47,335 nucleotides of DNA from contig CABVAO010000010.1 in the NCBI GenBank assembly GCA_902496335.1, positions 1-47,335 on the forward strand, in the 5' to 3' direction. Every line of letters starts with the position of its first letter. Within the stretch, counting starts at the first letter, position 1. Below, piece by piece: positions 7,989 through 16,625 of this stretch. The notes under the pieces are model-generated. The model saw nothing but the letters and a program-made list of their open reading frames with translations. It was not told where the DNA came from and ran no database searches. The position numbers and the translations under genes are program-made. This stretch comes from an uncultured Collinsella sp. GTDB taxonomy: Bacteria; Actinomycetota; Coriobacteriia; Coriobacteriales; Coriobacteriaceae.

Positions 7989-9509
7989 GTGAGAGAGGAG
8001 AGCCCCCGACAAGGTATGAGGAGGCCCGACTCGGACCGTGCTTCCTCACGTCGTATCACACCGCGTTCCAGCCGCGGCGGGCAGTCGTTTAGCGAACGCT
8101 ATATTGCCGGCGTTCCCGCCCGTATCATGCGCCCCCGTTTGATATTCATGGCCTGCTTGTTTACCTTGGTATGCTTTGGCCTGCTGATGGTGTACTCGGC
8201 GTCTTCGGTCGAGGCGCTGCACGAGAATGGCTCGGCGACGTTTTTTCTGGGTCGACAGGCCGCGTTTGCCGTGGTCGGTGTTCTGGCGCTGATTGCCATC
8301 GTGCGCGTTTTGCCGGACAGCTGGTTTGGGGAGGATGTGCTCAGGATCTTCCTCATAGGCATGATAGGGCTACTGTTTCTGGTGTTCTTGGTGGGCAGCG
8401 GCAGCCGTGGCGCCACGCGCTGGCTTAACATCGCCGGTATTCAGTTCCAGCCTTCCGAGTTTTTAAAGCCATTTGCCATTGCGTATTCGGCCATCATGCT
8501 TGATCGCTTCTTTTCGCCCGGTGGCAACATCAACGAATTCCTTCGCAAGATGGGCATCTACCTGGGCATTTCGCTCTTTCTGATCTTTATCCAGCCCGAT
8601 TTCGGTACTGTCCTGATCATCCTGTTGACCCTCATGTGCATGGCGTTGTTTGCGGGTCTCGACCCCAGATTTATCATCGGCGTGCTAATCTTCGGCATTC
8701 TCGTGATCGTGATTGCGCTTGTCGCAGAGCCGTACCGTATGGTGCGTATTCAGGTTGCCTTGAACCCTTGGGCCGACGAGTATGGTGACGGCTATCAGGC
8801 CACGCTTGCCATTATGGCCTTTGCCTCGGGCGGTCTGTTCGGCCGTGGCATCGGCAACTCAACCATGAAGTACTCGTATCTGCCCGAGGCGCACAATGAC
8901 TACATCCTGGCCATCATTGGCGAGGAAGTCGGTTTTGTCGGAACCGTGCTGTTCTTCTTGGTGTTTGCGATGCTGATCTACTCGGCGTTTCGCATTGCCG
9001 AGCAGGCGACCGATCGCCGGGGCGCGCTCATGGCGTCTGGCTCCGCGGTCATTCTCGCAGTGCAGTTTTTGATTAACGCGCTGGGCATCCTCAACGTGTT
9101 TCCCATGACGGGCAAACCGTTGCCGTTTATTAGCTACGGCGGTTCGTCGATTATTGTGTCGCTCATGCTTGCCGGGTTGATCCTGCGCGTTTCGTACGAG
9201 AGCGCCCGCCGCGATGAGTATGACCGCCGCCGCGAGAGCTTTGCCGTTATGGATGAGAGTACCGCCGGCGTGCCCCACGTGCGCGGCGAGCGATCTTCGC
9301 GTAACGGTTTTACCGTCCTGGATGGCTCTGCGACCGAGCCGGCAGCCCGCCCGCGTCAGCGAACGGCGCCGCAAGGTCGTCCTCAGCGCCCCAGCCCTCG
9401 CAACGCGGGCGGCGGATATAATCGAATCGATTTGAACTCGGACCCGTCGGCGCGTCTGCGTACCGACGACCAGGGACCGCGTGTACGAAGGGACTACCAT
9501 GACCGATAA
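7989..9509 (+). CDS. ftsW: FtsW septal peptidoglycan polymerase (SEDS family)
   Basis: FtsW is the SEDS glycosyltransferase that polymerises lipid II at the septum with FtsI. The core has about ten membrane spans between residues ~48 and 400. SEDS segments are visible, such as Q-F-Q-P-S-E-F-L-K, Q-P-D-F-G-T, A-H-N-D-Y-I-L-A-I-I-G-E-E and G-K-P-L-P-F-I-S-Y-G-G-S-S. Both ends carry basic Arg/Ser/Pro-rich extensions: about 45 residues at the N-terminus and about 100 at the C-terminus, likely cytoplasmic and disordered. The start is uncertain: GTG at 7989, or ATG at 8016 giving nine residues fewer; neither has a strong RBS. The end overlaps murG by 11 bases. Confidence 0.93.
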   Translation: MREESPRQGMRRPDSDRASSRRITPRSSRGGQSFSERYIAGVPARIMRPRLIFMACLFTLVCFGLLMVYSASSVEALHENGSATFFLGRQAAFAVVGVLALIAIVRVLPDSWFGEDVLRIFLIGMIGLLFLVFLVGSGSRGATRWLNIAGIQFQPSEFLKPFAIAYSAIMLDRFFSPGGNINEFLRKMGIYLGISLFLIFIQPDFGTVLIILLTLMCMALFAGLDPRFIIGVLIFGILVIVIALVAEPYRMVRIQVALNPWADEYGDGYQATLAIMAFASGGLFGRGIGNSTMKYSYLPEAHNDYILAIIGEEVGFVGTVLFFLVFAMLIYSAFRIAEQATDRRGALMASGSAVILAVQFLINALGILNVFPMTGKPLPFISYGGSSIIVSLMLAGLILRVSYESARRDEYDRRRESFAVMDESTAGVPHVRGERSSRNGFTVLDGSATEPAARPRQRTAPQGRPQRPSPRNAGGGYNRIDLNSDPSARLRTDDQGPRVRRDYHDR

Positions 9510-10614
9510 AATGACCGTTGCTATTGCAGCCGGCGGCACGGCCGGGCACATCAACCCCGCGCTCGCCTTGGCCGAAGAGCTGCGTGACCGTGGCCACCAC
9601 GTTGTGTTCGTGGGCCAGTCGCGCAAGCTCGAGGGTCGTCTGGTCCCCGAGGCTGGGTTTGATTTTGTGCCCATTACGGTCACGGGCTTCGACCGCTCCC
9701 GTCCTTGGACGGCGCTGACCTCGCTGTGGCGTGTCAACAAAGCCAAGCGTGCGCTCGCCAGTCATTTCTCAAAGGTCGGCAAGCCCGATGCCGCCATTGG
9801 TTTTGGTGCCTATGTCGAGGTTCCGCTGCTGGGGTGGTGCAAGGGCGCGGGCGTTCCGTATCTGCTGCATGAGCAGAACTCTGTTCCGGGCCTGGCCAAC
9901 AAGATGATGAACTCCCACGCCGCCCGCGTGTGCATCTCGGTGCCGGCAGCGCGTTCGGTCTTTGAGCGCGAAGGTGACCCTGACCACGTGCTCATGACCG
10001 GCAACCCCGTACGTCGCTCGGTGATCGAGGGCGATCGCGCTCGCGGCCGCAAGGCACTTGGCGTTCCCGAGGACGCTACGCTGCTGCTCGTCTTTGGCGG
10101 TTCACTTGGCGCCCAGCACCTCAACGAGCGTGTGGCTTCGCTCAAAAACGAGCTGCTTTCGCGCAAGAACCTCTATGTGTTGCATTCGACGGGTGCCGAC
10201 GGCTTTGAGGAGACCGAGCGCGCTTTGGCGCTGACGCCCGAGGAGGCGAAGCGTTACCGCGTCCTGCCCTACATCGACAACATGGGCGATATGCTGGCTG
10301 CTGCCGATTTGGTGCTCTCGCGTTCGGGCGCATCGAGCGTGGCCGAGATCGCTGCGCTCGCCGTGCCTTCGGTGCTCGTGCCGTACCCGCATGCGACGGC
10401 CGACCATCAAACCACCAATGCCCGTTATCTGGTCGACGCCGGGGCCGGCGTGCTTTGTGCCGATGCCGATATCGACGGTTCTGCCTTTGCCGATGAGCTA
10501 CTGCACCTGGTCGATGACGCGGCGGCGCGCGACGCCATGCGTCAGGCGGCGCGTGGTCTGGCTCAGGATAGGGCCGCCGCTCTTCTGGCGGATGCGGTAG
10601 AGGGTTTGCGTTAG
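9499..10614 (+). CDS. murG: UDP-GlcNAc--lipid I GlcNAc transferase MurG
   Basis: MurG converts lipid I to lipid II on the inner face of the membrane. The protein is 371 residues from the ATG at 9499, which is preceded by AAGGGA at 9488-9493. An upstream GTG at 9481 is less likely. The N-terminal G-G-T-A-G-H-I-N-P loop (residues 12-20) is the donor-site glycine motif of GT28 enzymes. The second half has F-G-G-S-L-G-A, then S-R-S-G-A-S-S-V-A-E and H-A-T-A-D-H-Q-T-x-N-A. The start lies inside the end of ftsW. Confidence 0.95.
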   Translation: MTDKMTVAIAAGGTAGHINPALALAEELRDRGHHVVFVGQSRKLEGRLVPEAGFDFVPITVTGFDRSRPWTALTSLWRVNKAKRALASHFSKVGKPDAAIGFGAYVEVPLLGWCKGAGVPYLLHEQNSVPGLANKMMNSHAARVCISVPAARSVFEREGDPDHVLMTGNPVRRSVIEGDRARGRKALGVPEDATLLLVFGGSLGAQHLNERVASLKNELLSRKNLYVLHSTGADGFEETERALALTPEEAKRYRVLPYIDNMGDMLAAADLVLSRSGASSVAEIAALAVPSVLVPYPHATADHQTTNARYLVDAGAGVLCADADIDGSAFADELLHLVDDAAARDAMRQAARGLAQDRAAALLADAVEGLR

Positions 10615-10711
10615 TTAGACGGGATATCGTCGGTCGCCCTCGCGCTGATGCGGTAGGTGCGGTACAGTTAACGGGTTACAGGCAGTGTTTACGCAAGGAG
10701 TACACGAGCAC

Positions 10712-12130
10712 ATGGCTGATTCCCAGACTGCAACCTCCGCGCCCGAGTTTAAGAGCGCCCACTTTATCGGTATCGGCGGCGCCGGCATGAGTGGCATCGC
10801 CCTCGTTCTTCACGAGCGCGGTTATGCCGTTACCGGCTCCGACCTTAAGACGTCACGTTATATCCGCCAGCTTACCCGCGCTGGTGTGAAGGTGCATGTG
10901 GGCCATGAGGCCGCCACGATCGACGAGGTCAAACCCGACGTGGTTGTTGTCTCCACCGCTATTCCGGAGTCCAACCCTGAACTCGTGCGCGCTCGCGAGC
11001 TTGGTATTCCCGTGTGGCCCCGTGCCAAGATGCTCTCTGCTTTGGGCCACGGCTACACCACCGTCGCTGTTGCCGGCACGCATGGCAAGACCACCACGTC
11101 TTCGATGTGCGCCACCATGCTCGACCGCATGGGCCTGGATCCGAGCTTCTTGATCGGCGGCATTGTCGAGGGCTATGACACGAACGGCAAGAACGGCTCG
11201 GGCGACTACTTTGTCGCCGAGGCCGACGAGTCCGACAGCTCCTTCCTGTTCCTGAACCCCAACGTGGTCATTGTGACCAACGTCGAGGCCGACCACCTCG
11301 ATCACTACTCGGGTATCGAGGAGATCGAGGCAACTTTCGCCAAATTCATGAGCCTGGTGGGCGAGGACGGCACCGTCATCGTCTGCGGTGAGGACCCGCA
11401 TCTGGTCGAGCTCGCCAAGTCGACGGGCCGTCACGTGCTTTCCTACGGCTTTGCCGAGAGCAACGACATCGTCTGCATGCACCCGGATGTCAAGGGCATC
11501 CAGAGTGACTTTATCGTTCGCTTTGAGGACGGCACTGAGCATGCTGTGGAGATCAAGAGCAATCCCGGTCGCCACAACATGCTCAACGCCACGGCGGTGC
11601 TCACCGTCGCCCATGTCCTGGGCCTTGACATCGACTCCGCCGCCAAGGCGCTCTCGAGCTTTGAGGGCGTCCGCCGTCGCTTTACCCACGTGGGCGATAT
11701 CGATGGCATCACCGTGGTCGATGATTACGGCCATCACCCCACCGAGATCAAGGCGACGCTTGCTGCCGCTTCGTCGCTGGGCTACAAGCATGTCGACGTC
11801 GTGTTCCAGCCGCACCGCTATTCGCGCCTGCAGGCCCTGTGCGACGACTTTGCCGATGCATTTGCCAATGCCGATAAACTGCTGCTGATTGATGTGTTCT
11901 CGGCTGGCGAGATGCCCATTCCGGGTGTCACCTCTAAGATGCTCGCCGATACCGTGCGCGCCAAGCATCCTGGCAAGGAGGTCGTGTACTGCTCCAGCCG
12001 TCTTGAGCTTAATCAGGAGCTCGAGCAGATGGTGGGCGAGGGCGACCTGCTGCTCACTATGGGTGCTGGTGACGTTACGACCGTCGGTCCCGAGTTCATT
12101 GAGTATCTGACTGCCAAGAAAGACGCTTAA
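10712..12130 (+). CDS. murC: UDP-N-acetylmuramate--L-alanine ligase MurC
   Basis: MurC adds the first residue, L-Ala, to UDP-MurNAc. The protein has 472 residues from the ATG at 10712. An in-frame GTG at 10685 would add nine residues, but the AAGGAG at 10694-10699 lies inside that extension and fits the later ATG, though with a long spacing of 12. The sequence shows F-I-G-I-G-G-A-G-M-S-G-I-A at the start, the ATP loop G122-T-H-G-K-T-T128, V-A-E-A-D-E-S-D, and D-D-Y-G-H-H-P-T-E-I. It overlaps neither neighbour; murB follows after five bases. Confidence 0.95.
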   Translation: MADSQTATSAPEFKSAHFIGIGGAGMSGIALVLHERGYAVTGSDLKTSRYIRQLTRAGVKVHVGHEAATIDEVKPDVVVVSTAIPESNPELVRARELGIPVWPRAKMLSALGHGYTTVAVAGTHGKTTTSSMCATMLDRMGLDPSFLIGGIVEGYDTNGKNGSGDYFVAEADESDSSFLFLNPNVVIVTNVEADHLDHYSGIEEIEATFAKFMSLVGEDGTVIVCGEDPHLVELAKSTGRHVLSYGFAESNDIVCMHPDVKGIQSDFIVRFEDGTEHAVEIKSNPGRHNMLNATAVLTVAHVLGLDIDSAAKALSSFEGVRRRFTHVGDIDGITVVDDYGHHPTEIKATLAAASSLGYKHVDVVFQPHRYSRLQALCDDFADAFANADKLLLIDVFSAGEMPIPGVTSKMLADTVRAKHPGKEVVYCSSRLELNQELEQMVGEGDLLLTMGAGDVTTVGPEFIEYLTAKKDA

Positions 12131-12135
12131 GTCTA

Positions 12136-13047
12136 ATGGGTCTGTTTAACGCCGTCATGGCGCTCTCGGGCATGATCGACACGGATGTGATCGAGGACGA
12201 GCGCCTTGCGCGTCATACGAGCTATCGTATCGGCGGCAAGGCCGACCTCTTTGTGACGTGCCATAGCTATCATGCCCTCCGCCGTGCCGTGGCGGTGCTC
12301 GATCGCGAGCAGGTGCCGTGGGTCATCATCGGCAAGGGCTCCAATCTGCTGGTTGCCGATGGCGGTTATCGCGGTGCCGTCATTTCGCTCGGACGTGAGT
12401 TTCAGCGCACGGTTGTTGCCGATGACGGTTGTACGCTGACGGTCGGTGCGGGCGTGATGTTTGCGCGCTTGGTCAACGATGCCCTGTCGCGTAGCCTCTC
12501 GGGCCTTGAGTTTGCCGTTGGCATCCCTGGTTCGGTCGGCGGTGCGATATCTATGAATGCCGGCACACGGACCGAGTGGATTGGCTCGCTGGTTGAGGAT
12601 GTCGTAACGTTTGACCCGGCATCCGGTATCAAGCATTATGCGGGGTCCGAGATCACTTGGGGCTACCGCGAATGTAGCCTTCCCCGCAATGAGATCATCC
12701 TCGAGTGCGTGCTCAAGCTTAAACCGGCGCCCAAGGCCGACATTCGCGAGCGCATGGAGCGGTACCTGACGAGGCGCAAGCGTACACAGCCCATGGGTCG
12801 CGCATCCTGCGGGTCGGTCTTTCGCAATCCGCCCGATGCGAGCGTGGGCAAGCTTATCGAGGATTGTGGATTAAAGGGTTTTTCGATTGGCGGCGCGGAA
12901 GTTTCGCCCGTTCACGCTAATTTTATCGTTAATAACGGAACTGCCTCGGCCGATGACGTTGCCGCGGTTATCAGACATGTGCACGGAAAGGTGAGGGAGG
13001 CGTATGGCATCGAGCTCAGACCGGAAGTTAAATTCCTCGGCTTCTAG
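12136..13047 (+). CDS. murB: UDP-N-acetylenolpyruvoylglucosamine reductase MurB
   Basis: MurB is the NADPH- and FAD-dependent reductase that forms UDP-MurNAc. At 303 residues it resembles the shorter type II enzymes. The FAD-binding part has H-T-S-Y-R-I-G-G, G-K-G-S-N-L-L and G-I-P-G-S-V-G-G-A-I-S-M-N-A-G. The C-terminal part has the catalytic serine region C-G-S-V-F-R-N-P and H-A-N-F-I-V-N. No clear RBS precedes the first ATG, five bases after murC. ATGs at 12157 and 12172 are possible but would cut close to the conserved part. The 3' end overlaps ftsQ by 44 bases. Confidence 0.93.
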   Translation: MGLFNAVMALSGMIDTDVIEDERLARHTSYRIGGKADLFVTCHSYHALRRAVAVLDREQVPWVIIGKGSNLLVADGGYRGAVISLGREFQRTVVADDGCTLTVGAGVMFARLVNDALSRSLSGLEFAVGIPGSVGGAISMNAGTRTEWIGSLVEDVVTFDPASGIKHYAGSEITWGYRECSLPRNEIILECVLKLKPAPKADIRERMERYLTRRKRTQPMGRASCGSVFRNPPDASVGKLIEDCGLKGFSIGGAEVSPVHANFIVNNGTASADDVAAVIRHVHGKVREAYGIELRPEVKFLGF

Positions 13048-14260
13048 AGCATCGAAACCCACCTTCCGCCGCGCCGGAGGGCGTTCCGGCGCGCCTGCCA
13101 AACCTCAACGCAATACCGTCGCGCACTCTAAGTCTGTCGGGCATGCTCGACAGACCAGTCGTCCGGTTGTCGGCTCGCAGCTCGGTAATCGTCCGGCCGC
13201 AAAAAAGTCCTCGCGTCCCTCGGTGACGTCAAAGCCTGTTATGGGCGCCAAACCTGCCCGTCCCATGGCAACTCCTAAGCCCTCGACGGGAACTAAGGCG
13301 GCGCGTCCGGGTCGCACGCTGGGCGCATCGAAACCGCGCTCGCTGACATCGGTGCCGGCTACCGCCAAGAAGCCTTCGGGTAAAAAAGGCGTCAACCCGT
13401 TGTCTTCACTTGGGGCGATGGCAAATAAAACGTCAGACGCCGCTTCTCTCGTTACAGGCAAAGGCAAAATCGTGGGCGGCGTTCTGGCCGTCTTGGCCGT
13501 GCTCGTCGTCGTTGCCGTCGTGGTGATCAACTCTGGATTGTTTACCGCCACTGATATTCAGATTCAAGGCAGCGAGCATGTGACGAAGCACGATGCTATC
13601 CAGCTGATCGATTTGCCCGAGGGAACGTCGCTTTTTAACGTCGATCCTGACCAGATTACCGAGGACCTCAAGCAGAACCCGTGGGTGTCGGGCGTGGATG
13701 TCCAGCGTCAGTTCCCGCATACGCTCATCATTACGCCGATGGAGCGCAAGGTCATCGCAATTGCCTATATCAGCTCCGATGACCTTGCCTGGGCCATCGG
13801 GGATGATGACACCTGGATCGCCCCGCTGTCGACGTCGGTCGAAGTGGATGACCAGGGCAACGTCATCACGACGGGGCAGGGCTCAAATACCCTGACCGGC
13901 ATTGATGCCGCGCTGGCGCTCGCTAAGCACTATGGCGCGGTGTTGTTGACTGATGTCTCGGCGGATGTCGCTCCGGTTTCCGGCCAGGCAGTGAGCTCCA
14001 AGGCCGTTAAGGCTGGCTTGGATTATGTGCGTGGTTTTTCGAGCGAGTTCTTGGGACAAGTCAAGGATATTTCCACGCCTTCGGTCGAAGCCATCTCGGC
14101 AAACCTCAATAACGGCATTGAGGTGTCGCTGGGCGATTCGAACGATATCGTCAAGAAGGAGCGCGTAGTCACCAAGCTGCTTTCGCAGGTAGAGGGCGTA
14201 ACGTATATCAATGTGCGCTCTCCGGGTAACTATACATTTAGGAACGCTCCGACCTCGTAG
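13004..14260 (+). CDS. ftsQ: FtsQ/DivIB cell division protein
   Basis: FtsQ links early and late division proteins through its POTRA domain. The protein has 418 residues. A long basic, Pro/Ser/Lys/Arg-rich cytoplasmic tail (about 1-150) is followed by one membrane span at about 155-177. A POTRA region follows, starting I-Q-I-Q-G-S-E-H-V and including L-F-N-V-D and N-P-W-V-S-G-V-D-V. The start ATG lies within murB, after a purine-rich GAGGGAGG at 12993-13000. Extended charged N-termini are common in actinobacterial FtsQ, but this one is long. It is followed by a 199-base gap containing the ftsZ promoter region. Confidence 0.9.
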   Translation: MASSSDRKLNSSASRASKPTFRRAGGRSGAPAKPQRNTVAHSKSVGHARQTSRPVVGSQLGNRPAAKKSSRPSVTSKPVMGAKPARPMATPKPSTGTKAARPGRTLGASKPRSLTSVPATAKKPSGKKGVNPLSSLGAMANKTSDAASLVTGKGKIVGGVLAVLAVLVVVAVVVINSGLFTATDIQIQGSEHVTKHDAIQLIDLPEGTSLFNVDPDQITEDLKQNPWVSGVDVQRQFPHTLIITPMERKVIAIAYISSDDLAWAIGDDDTWIAPLSTSVEVDDQGNVITTGQGSNTLTGIDAALALAKHYGAVLLTDVSADVAPVSGQAVSSKAVKAGLDYVRGFSSEFLGQVKDISTPSVEAISANLNNGIEVSLGDSNDIVKKERVVTKLLSQVEGVTYINVRSPGNYTFRNAPTS

Positions 14261-14459
14261 CGCTGGTTGATGCTTTGTTGAGGGGCCATACCACGCCGTT
14301 TATCTGGTTTGTTTGGTTTTCACGGTCAATTATTTGACTGATACGTTCATAATGTGCAAACATAATACGGTTTACCTTTGCATTTACTTTCAACCTGAAG
14401 GTTAATGTGCGCAGGGGTCGACCCATGCTATGGCTATAACCTTTGTTCGGAGGACCGAC
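14261..14459 (+). promoter_or_regulatory. ftsZ upstream region, probable promoter
   Basis: This AT-rich gap contrasts with its surroundings. A TTGACT at 14334-14339 is followed by CATAAT at 14348-14353 and at 14361-14366; the second gives a long spacer of 21 bases, so the exact pairing is unclear. A small palindrome AACC-TGAA-GGTT lies at 14392-14403. ftsZ therefore probably has its own promoter besides read-through from the dcw genes. The start ATG is preceded by CGGAGGA at 14448-14454. Confidence 0.5.
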
Positions 14460-15614
14460 ATGCACGAGACAGAGATCAACAACTACCTTGCCGTCATTAA
14501 GGTGGTCGGCGTCGGCGGCGGCGGTACCAACGCGGTCAATCGAATGATCGAAGAGGGCATCCGCGGCGTCGAGTTTGTTGCCATCAACACCGATGCTCAG
14601 GCACTCGCGATCTCTGATGCCGATATCAAGGTGCACATCGGCACCGACCTTACCCGCGGCCTGGGCGCCGGCGCCAACCCCGAGGTTGGCCGCAAGGCTG
14701 CCGATGAGTCCCGCGACGACATTGCCGAGGCGCTCGCTGGCGCCGATATGGTGTTCATCACCTGCGGCGAGGGCGGTGGCACCGGTACCGGCGCTGCTCC
14801 CATCGTTGCCGATATCGCGATGAACGAGGTCGGTGCGCTGACCGTCGCCGTCGTGACCAAGCCCTTCACCTTCGAGGGCCGCAAGCGCAAGAAGAGCGCC
14901 GAGGAGGGCATTAAGACCCTCTCCGATTGCGTCGACACCATGATCGTCATCCCTAACGATAAGCTGCTCGACATCGCCGAGAAGAAGACCACCATGCTCG
15001 AGGCCTTCGCGATTGCCGATGGCGTCCTTTCCCAGGGCACCCAGGGCATCACCGACCTCATCACCGTCCCCGGTATCATCAACCTGGACTTCGCCGATGT
15101 TAAGACCATCATGAAGCAGGCCGGTACCGCCATGATGGGTATCGGTACCTCTTCTGGGGACACCCGTGCCGTCGACGCTGCCCAGCAGGCCATCTCCAGC
15201 CCGCTGCTCGAGAGCTCCATCGATGGCGCCACGCGCGTGCTGCTCTCCATCGCCGGTTCCAAGGACCTGGGCATCCAGGAGATCAGCGACGCCGCCGACG
15301 TTGTCGCCAACGCCGTCGACCCCGAGGCCAACATCATCTTCGGTACCGTTGTCGACGAGTCCCTGGGCGATCAGGTGCGTATCACCGTCATCGCTACGGG
15401 CTTCTCCGACTCCAATGTCAACCGTCAGGACGAGCTCTTTGCTGCTCAGCAGTCTCAGAGCAAGGCCGCTGCCTCCGCTGAGCCGCAGCGCACCGCTCCT
15501 GCCACGAGCCCGGCTCAGGCCGCTCCGACCCGCAACGTCGGTGGCACCGAGCTTCCTAACTTCGGCAACGATCAGTTCGAGCTTCCCGACTTCCTGAAGC
15601 GCGGTAGCTTCTAA
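14460..15614 (+). CDS. ftsZ: Cell division GTPase FtsZ
   Basis: FtsZ polymerises into the Z-ring that places the division septum. The protein is 384 residues from the ATG at 14460, chosen for its CGGAGGA ribosome binding site; an upstream in-frame ATG at 14430 has none. The G-G-G-G-T-N-A loop is at residues 19-25 and the tubulin signature G-G-G-T-G-T-G at 105-111. The variable linker is rich in Ala, Gln and Pro. The C-terminal peptide E-L-P-D-F-L-K-R matches the conserved tail that binds SepF and other partners; sepF lies 6 kb downstream. There is no ftsA. A strong terminator follows. Confidence 0.97.
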   Translation: MHETEINNYLAVIKVVGVGGGGTNAVNRMIEEGIRGVEFVAINTDAQALAISDADIKVHIGTDLTRGLGAGANPEVGRKAADESRDDIAEALAGADMVFITCGEGGGTGTGAAPIVADIAMNEVGALTVAVVTKPFTFEGRKRKKSAEEGIKTLSDCVDTMIVIPNDKLLDIAEKKTTMLEAFAIADGVLSQGTQGITDLITVPGIINLDFADVKTIMKQAGTAMMGIGTSSGDTRAVDAAQQAISSPLLESSIDGATRVLLSIAGSKDLGIQEISDAADVVANAVDPEANIIFGTVVDESLGDQVRITVIATGFSDSNVNRQDELFAAQQSQSKAAASAEPQRTAPATSPAQAAPTRNVGGTELPNFGNDQFELPDFLKRGSF

Positions 15615-15640
15615 GTCGTTCTTTGCATTGTTGTGCACAG

Positions 15641-15673
15641 GGGCGTGTCCGTATGGACGCGCCCTTTTTATTT
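15641..15673 (+). terminator. Intrinsic terminator after ftsZ
   Basis: GGGCGTGTCC and GGACGCGCCC pair over ten positions (one G-T) around the loop GTAT and are followed by TTTTTATTT. This separates the dcw cluster from pgeF and the phosphate genes. Confidence 0.9.
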
Positions 15674-15701
15674 CGACTTTGTAAACTAGAACCTCCAATC
15701 T

Positions 15702-15745
15702 CTTTACGTTCCCTTTACGATTGCCTCCAGCGCAGCAGGTATCCT
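15702..15745 (+). promoter_or_regulatory. Candidate PHO box and promoter for pgeF-pstSCAB
   Basis: CTTTACG occurs twice, at 15702-15708 and 15713-15719, an exact 11-base period. Direct repeats with an 11-base period are how PhoB and PhoP response regulators recognise DNA in several phyla. A TATCCT that could serve as a -10 lies at 15740-15745, and no normal -35 is present, as in activator-dependent promoters. The downstream genes encode phosphate uptake, which makes phosphate control plausible. The half-site sequence itself is not a published consensus that I recognise. Confidence 0.45.
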
Positions 15746-15824
15746 TTTAGAGAAGTATGACAGCCGTATAAACGCGGGCTGTAGCGGCGATGCCGCGGTA
15801 CTTGTGTTATTAGGAGGCTTTAGT

Positions 15825-16625
15825 ATGGCAGCACGTGCGGACAAAGTTTCGCGTGTCGACCATGATGGAGTTACGTTGGTGGAGGGCGCGACATCCGATG
15901 TTCGCTTTGCCTTCACCGAGCGCGCCGGTGGCGTTTCCGAAGATGCGTACTCCTCACTCAACTTGGGCTCGCATGTTGGCGATGACCCCTTTGCTGTTCA
16001 AGAAAATCGTCGTCGTGCGCTCGAGGCTATGGGTGCCGCCGAGTGCGAGCACAACCTGCTCGTTCCCAATCAGGTCCATGGTGATCATATCGTTGCGGTG
16101 ACCTCGAACGGCGCCGATGACCTTGAGGACGTTCGCGAGCAGATTGCCGATGGCTGTGATGCCATCGTCTGCACGGCGCATAACGTGCCCGTGCTGCTCT
16201 GCTTTGCCGACTGCGTTCCCGTGGTGCTGGTGGCCCCTGGCGGATTTGCCGTGGTGCACTCCGGTTGGAAGGGCACGATTGCACGTATTTCTGCCAAGGC
16301 GTGCCAGGCGCTTTGCGATGCTGCCGGCTGCGATGCGAGCAACGTTTCCGCCTATATCGGCCCCCATATCTTGGGTGACGAATATGAGGTATCCCAGGAA
16401 CTCATGGATCGCTTTGCCGCCGAGTTCTCTTGCATCGATGCGAGTGCCTCTCGCATGCTCGATCTTTCCGCTGCCATTCGCGAGGCGCTGGTAGATGTCG
16501 GTGTCGACGCGGATAATATCGTGGATACCCAGCTTTCGACTGTGCGTCAGAACGACCGCTTTTATTCCTACCGTAACGAGGACGGCACCTGTGGGCGCCA
16601 TGCTGCGATCGGCGTGATGCTATGA
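15825..16625 (+). CDS. pgeF: PgeF/YlmD multicopper oxidase-fold (laccase-domain) protein
   Basis: This belongs to the DUF152/LACC1/YlmD family. Members are zinc enzymes with purine nucleoside phosphorylase and adenosine deaminase activity, and E. coli YfiH/PgeF acts on peptidoglycan-related amino-acid errors. The protein is 266 residues from the ATG at 15825, which follows AGGAGG at 15812-15817. Family motifs are present: N-Q-V-H-G-D-H, A-D-C-V-P-V-V-L, H-S-G-W-K-G-T and I-G-P-H-I. ylmD usually follows ftsZ in Gram-positive bacteria. Here its stop overlaps the pstS start as ATGA, so it is co-translated with the phosphate operon. Confidence 0.88.
   Translation: MAARADKVSRVDHDGVTLVEGATSDVRFAFTERAGGVSEDAYSSLNLGSHVGDDPFAVQENRRRALEAMGAAECEHNLLVPNQVHGDHIVAVTSNGADDLEDVREQIADGCDAIVCTAHNVPVLLCFADCVPVVLVAPGGFAVVHSGWKGTIARISAKACQALCDAAGCDASNVSAYIGPHILGDEYEVSQELMDRFAAEFSCIDASASRMLDLSAAIREALVDVGVDADNIVDTQLSTVRQNDRFYSYRNEDGTCGRHAAIGVML

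Noticed and set aside
14334..14353. TTGACT with the first CATAAT as the ftsZ promoter pair
   Set aside because: Only eight bases separate them; the second CATAAT gives 21. The region is reported as a probable promoter without fixing the pair.
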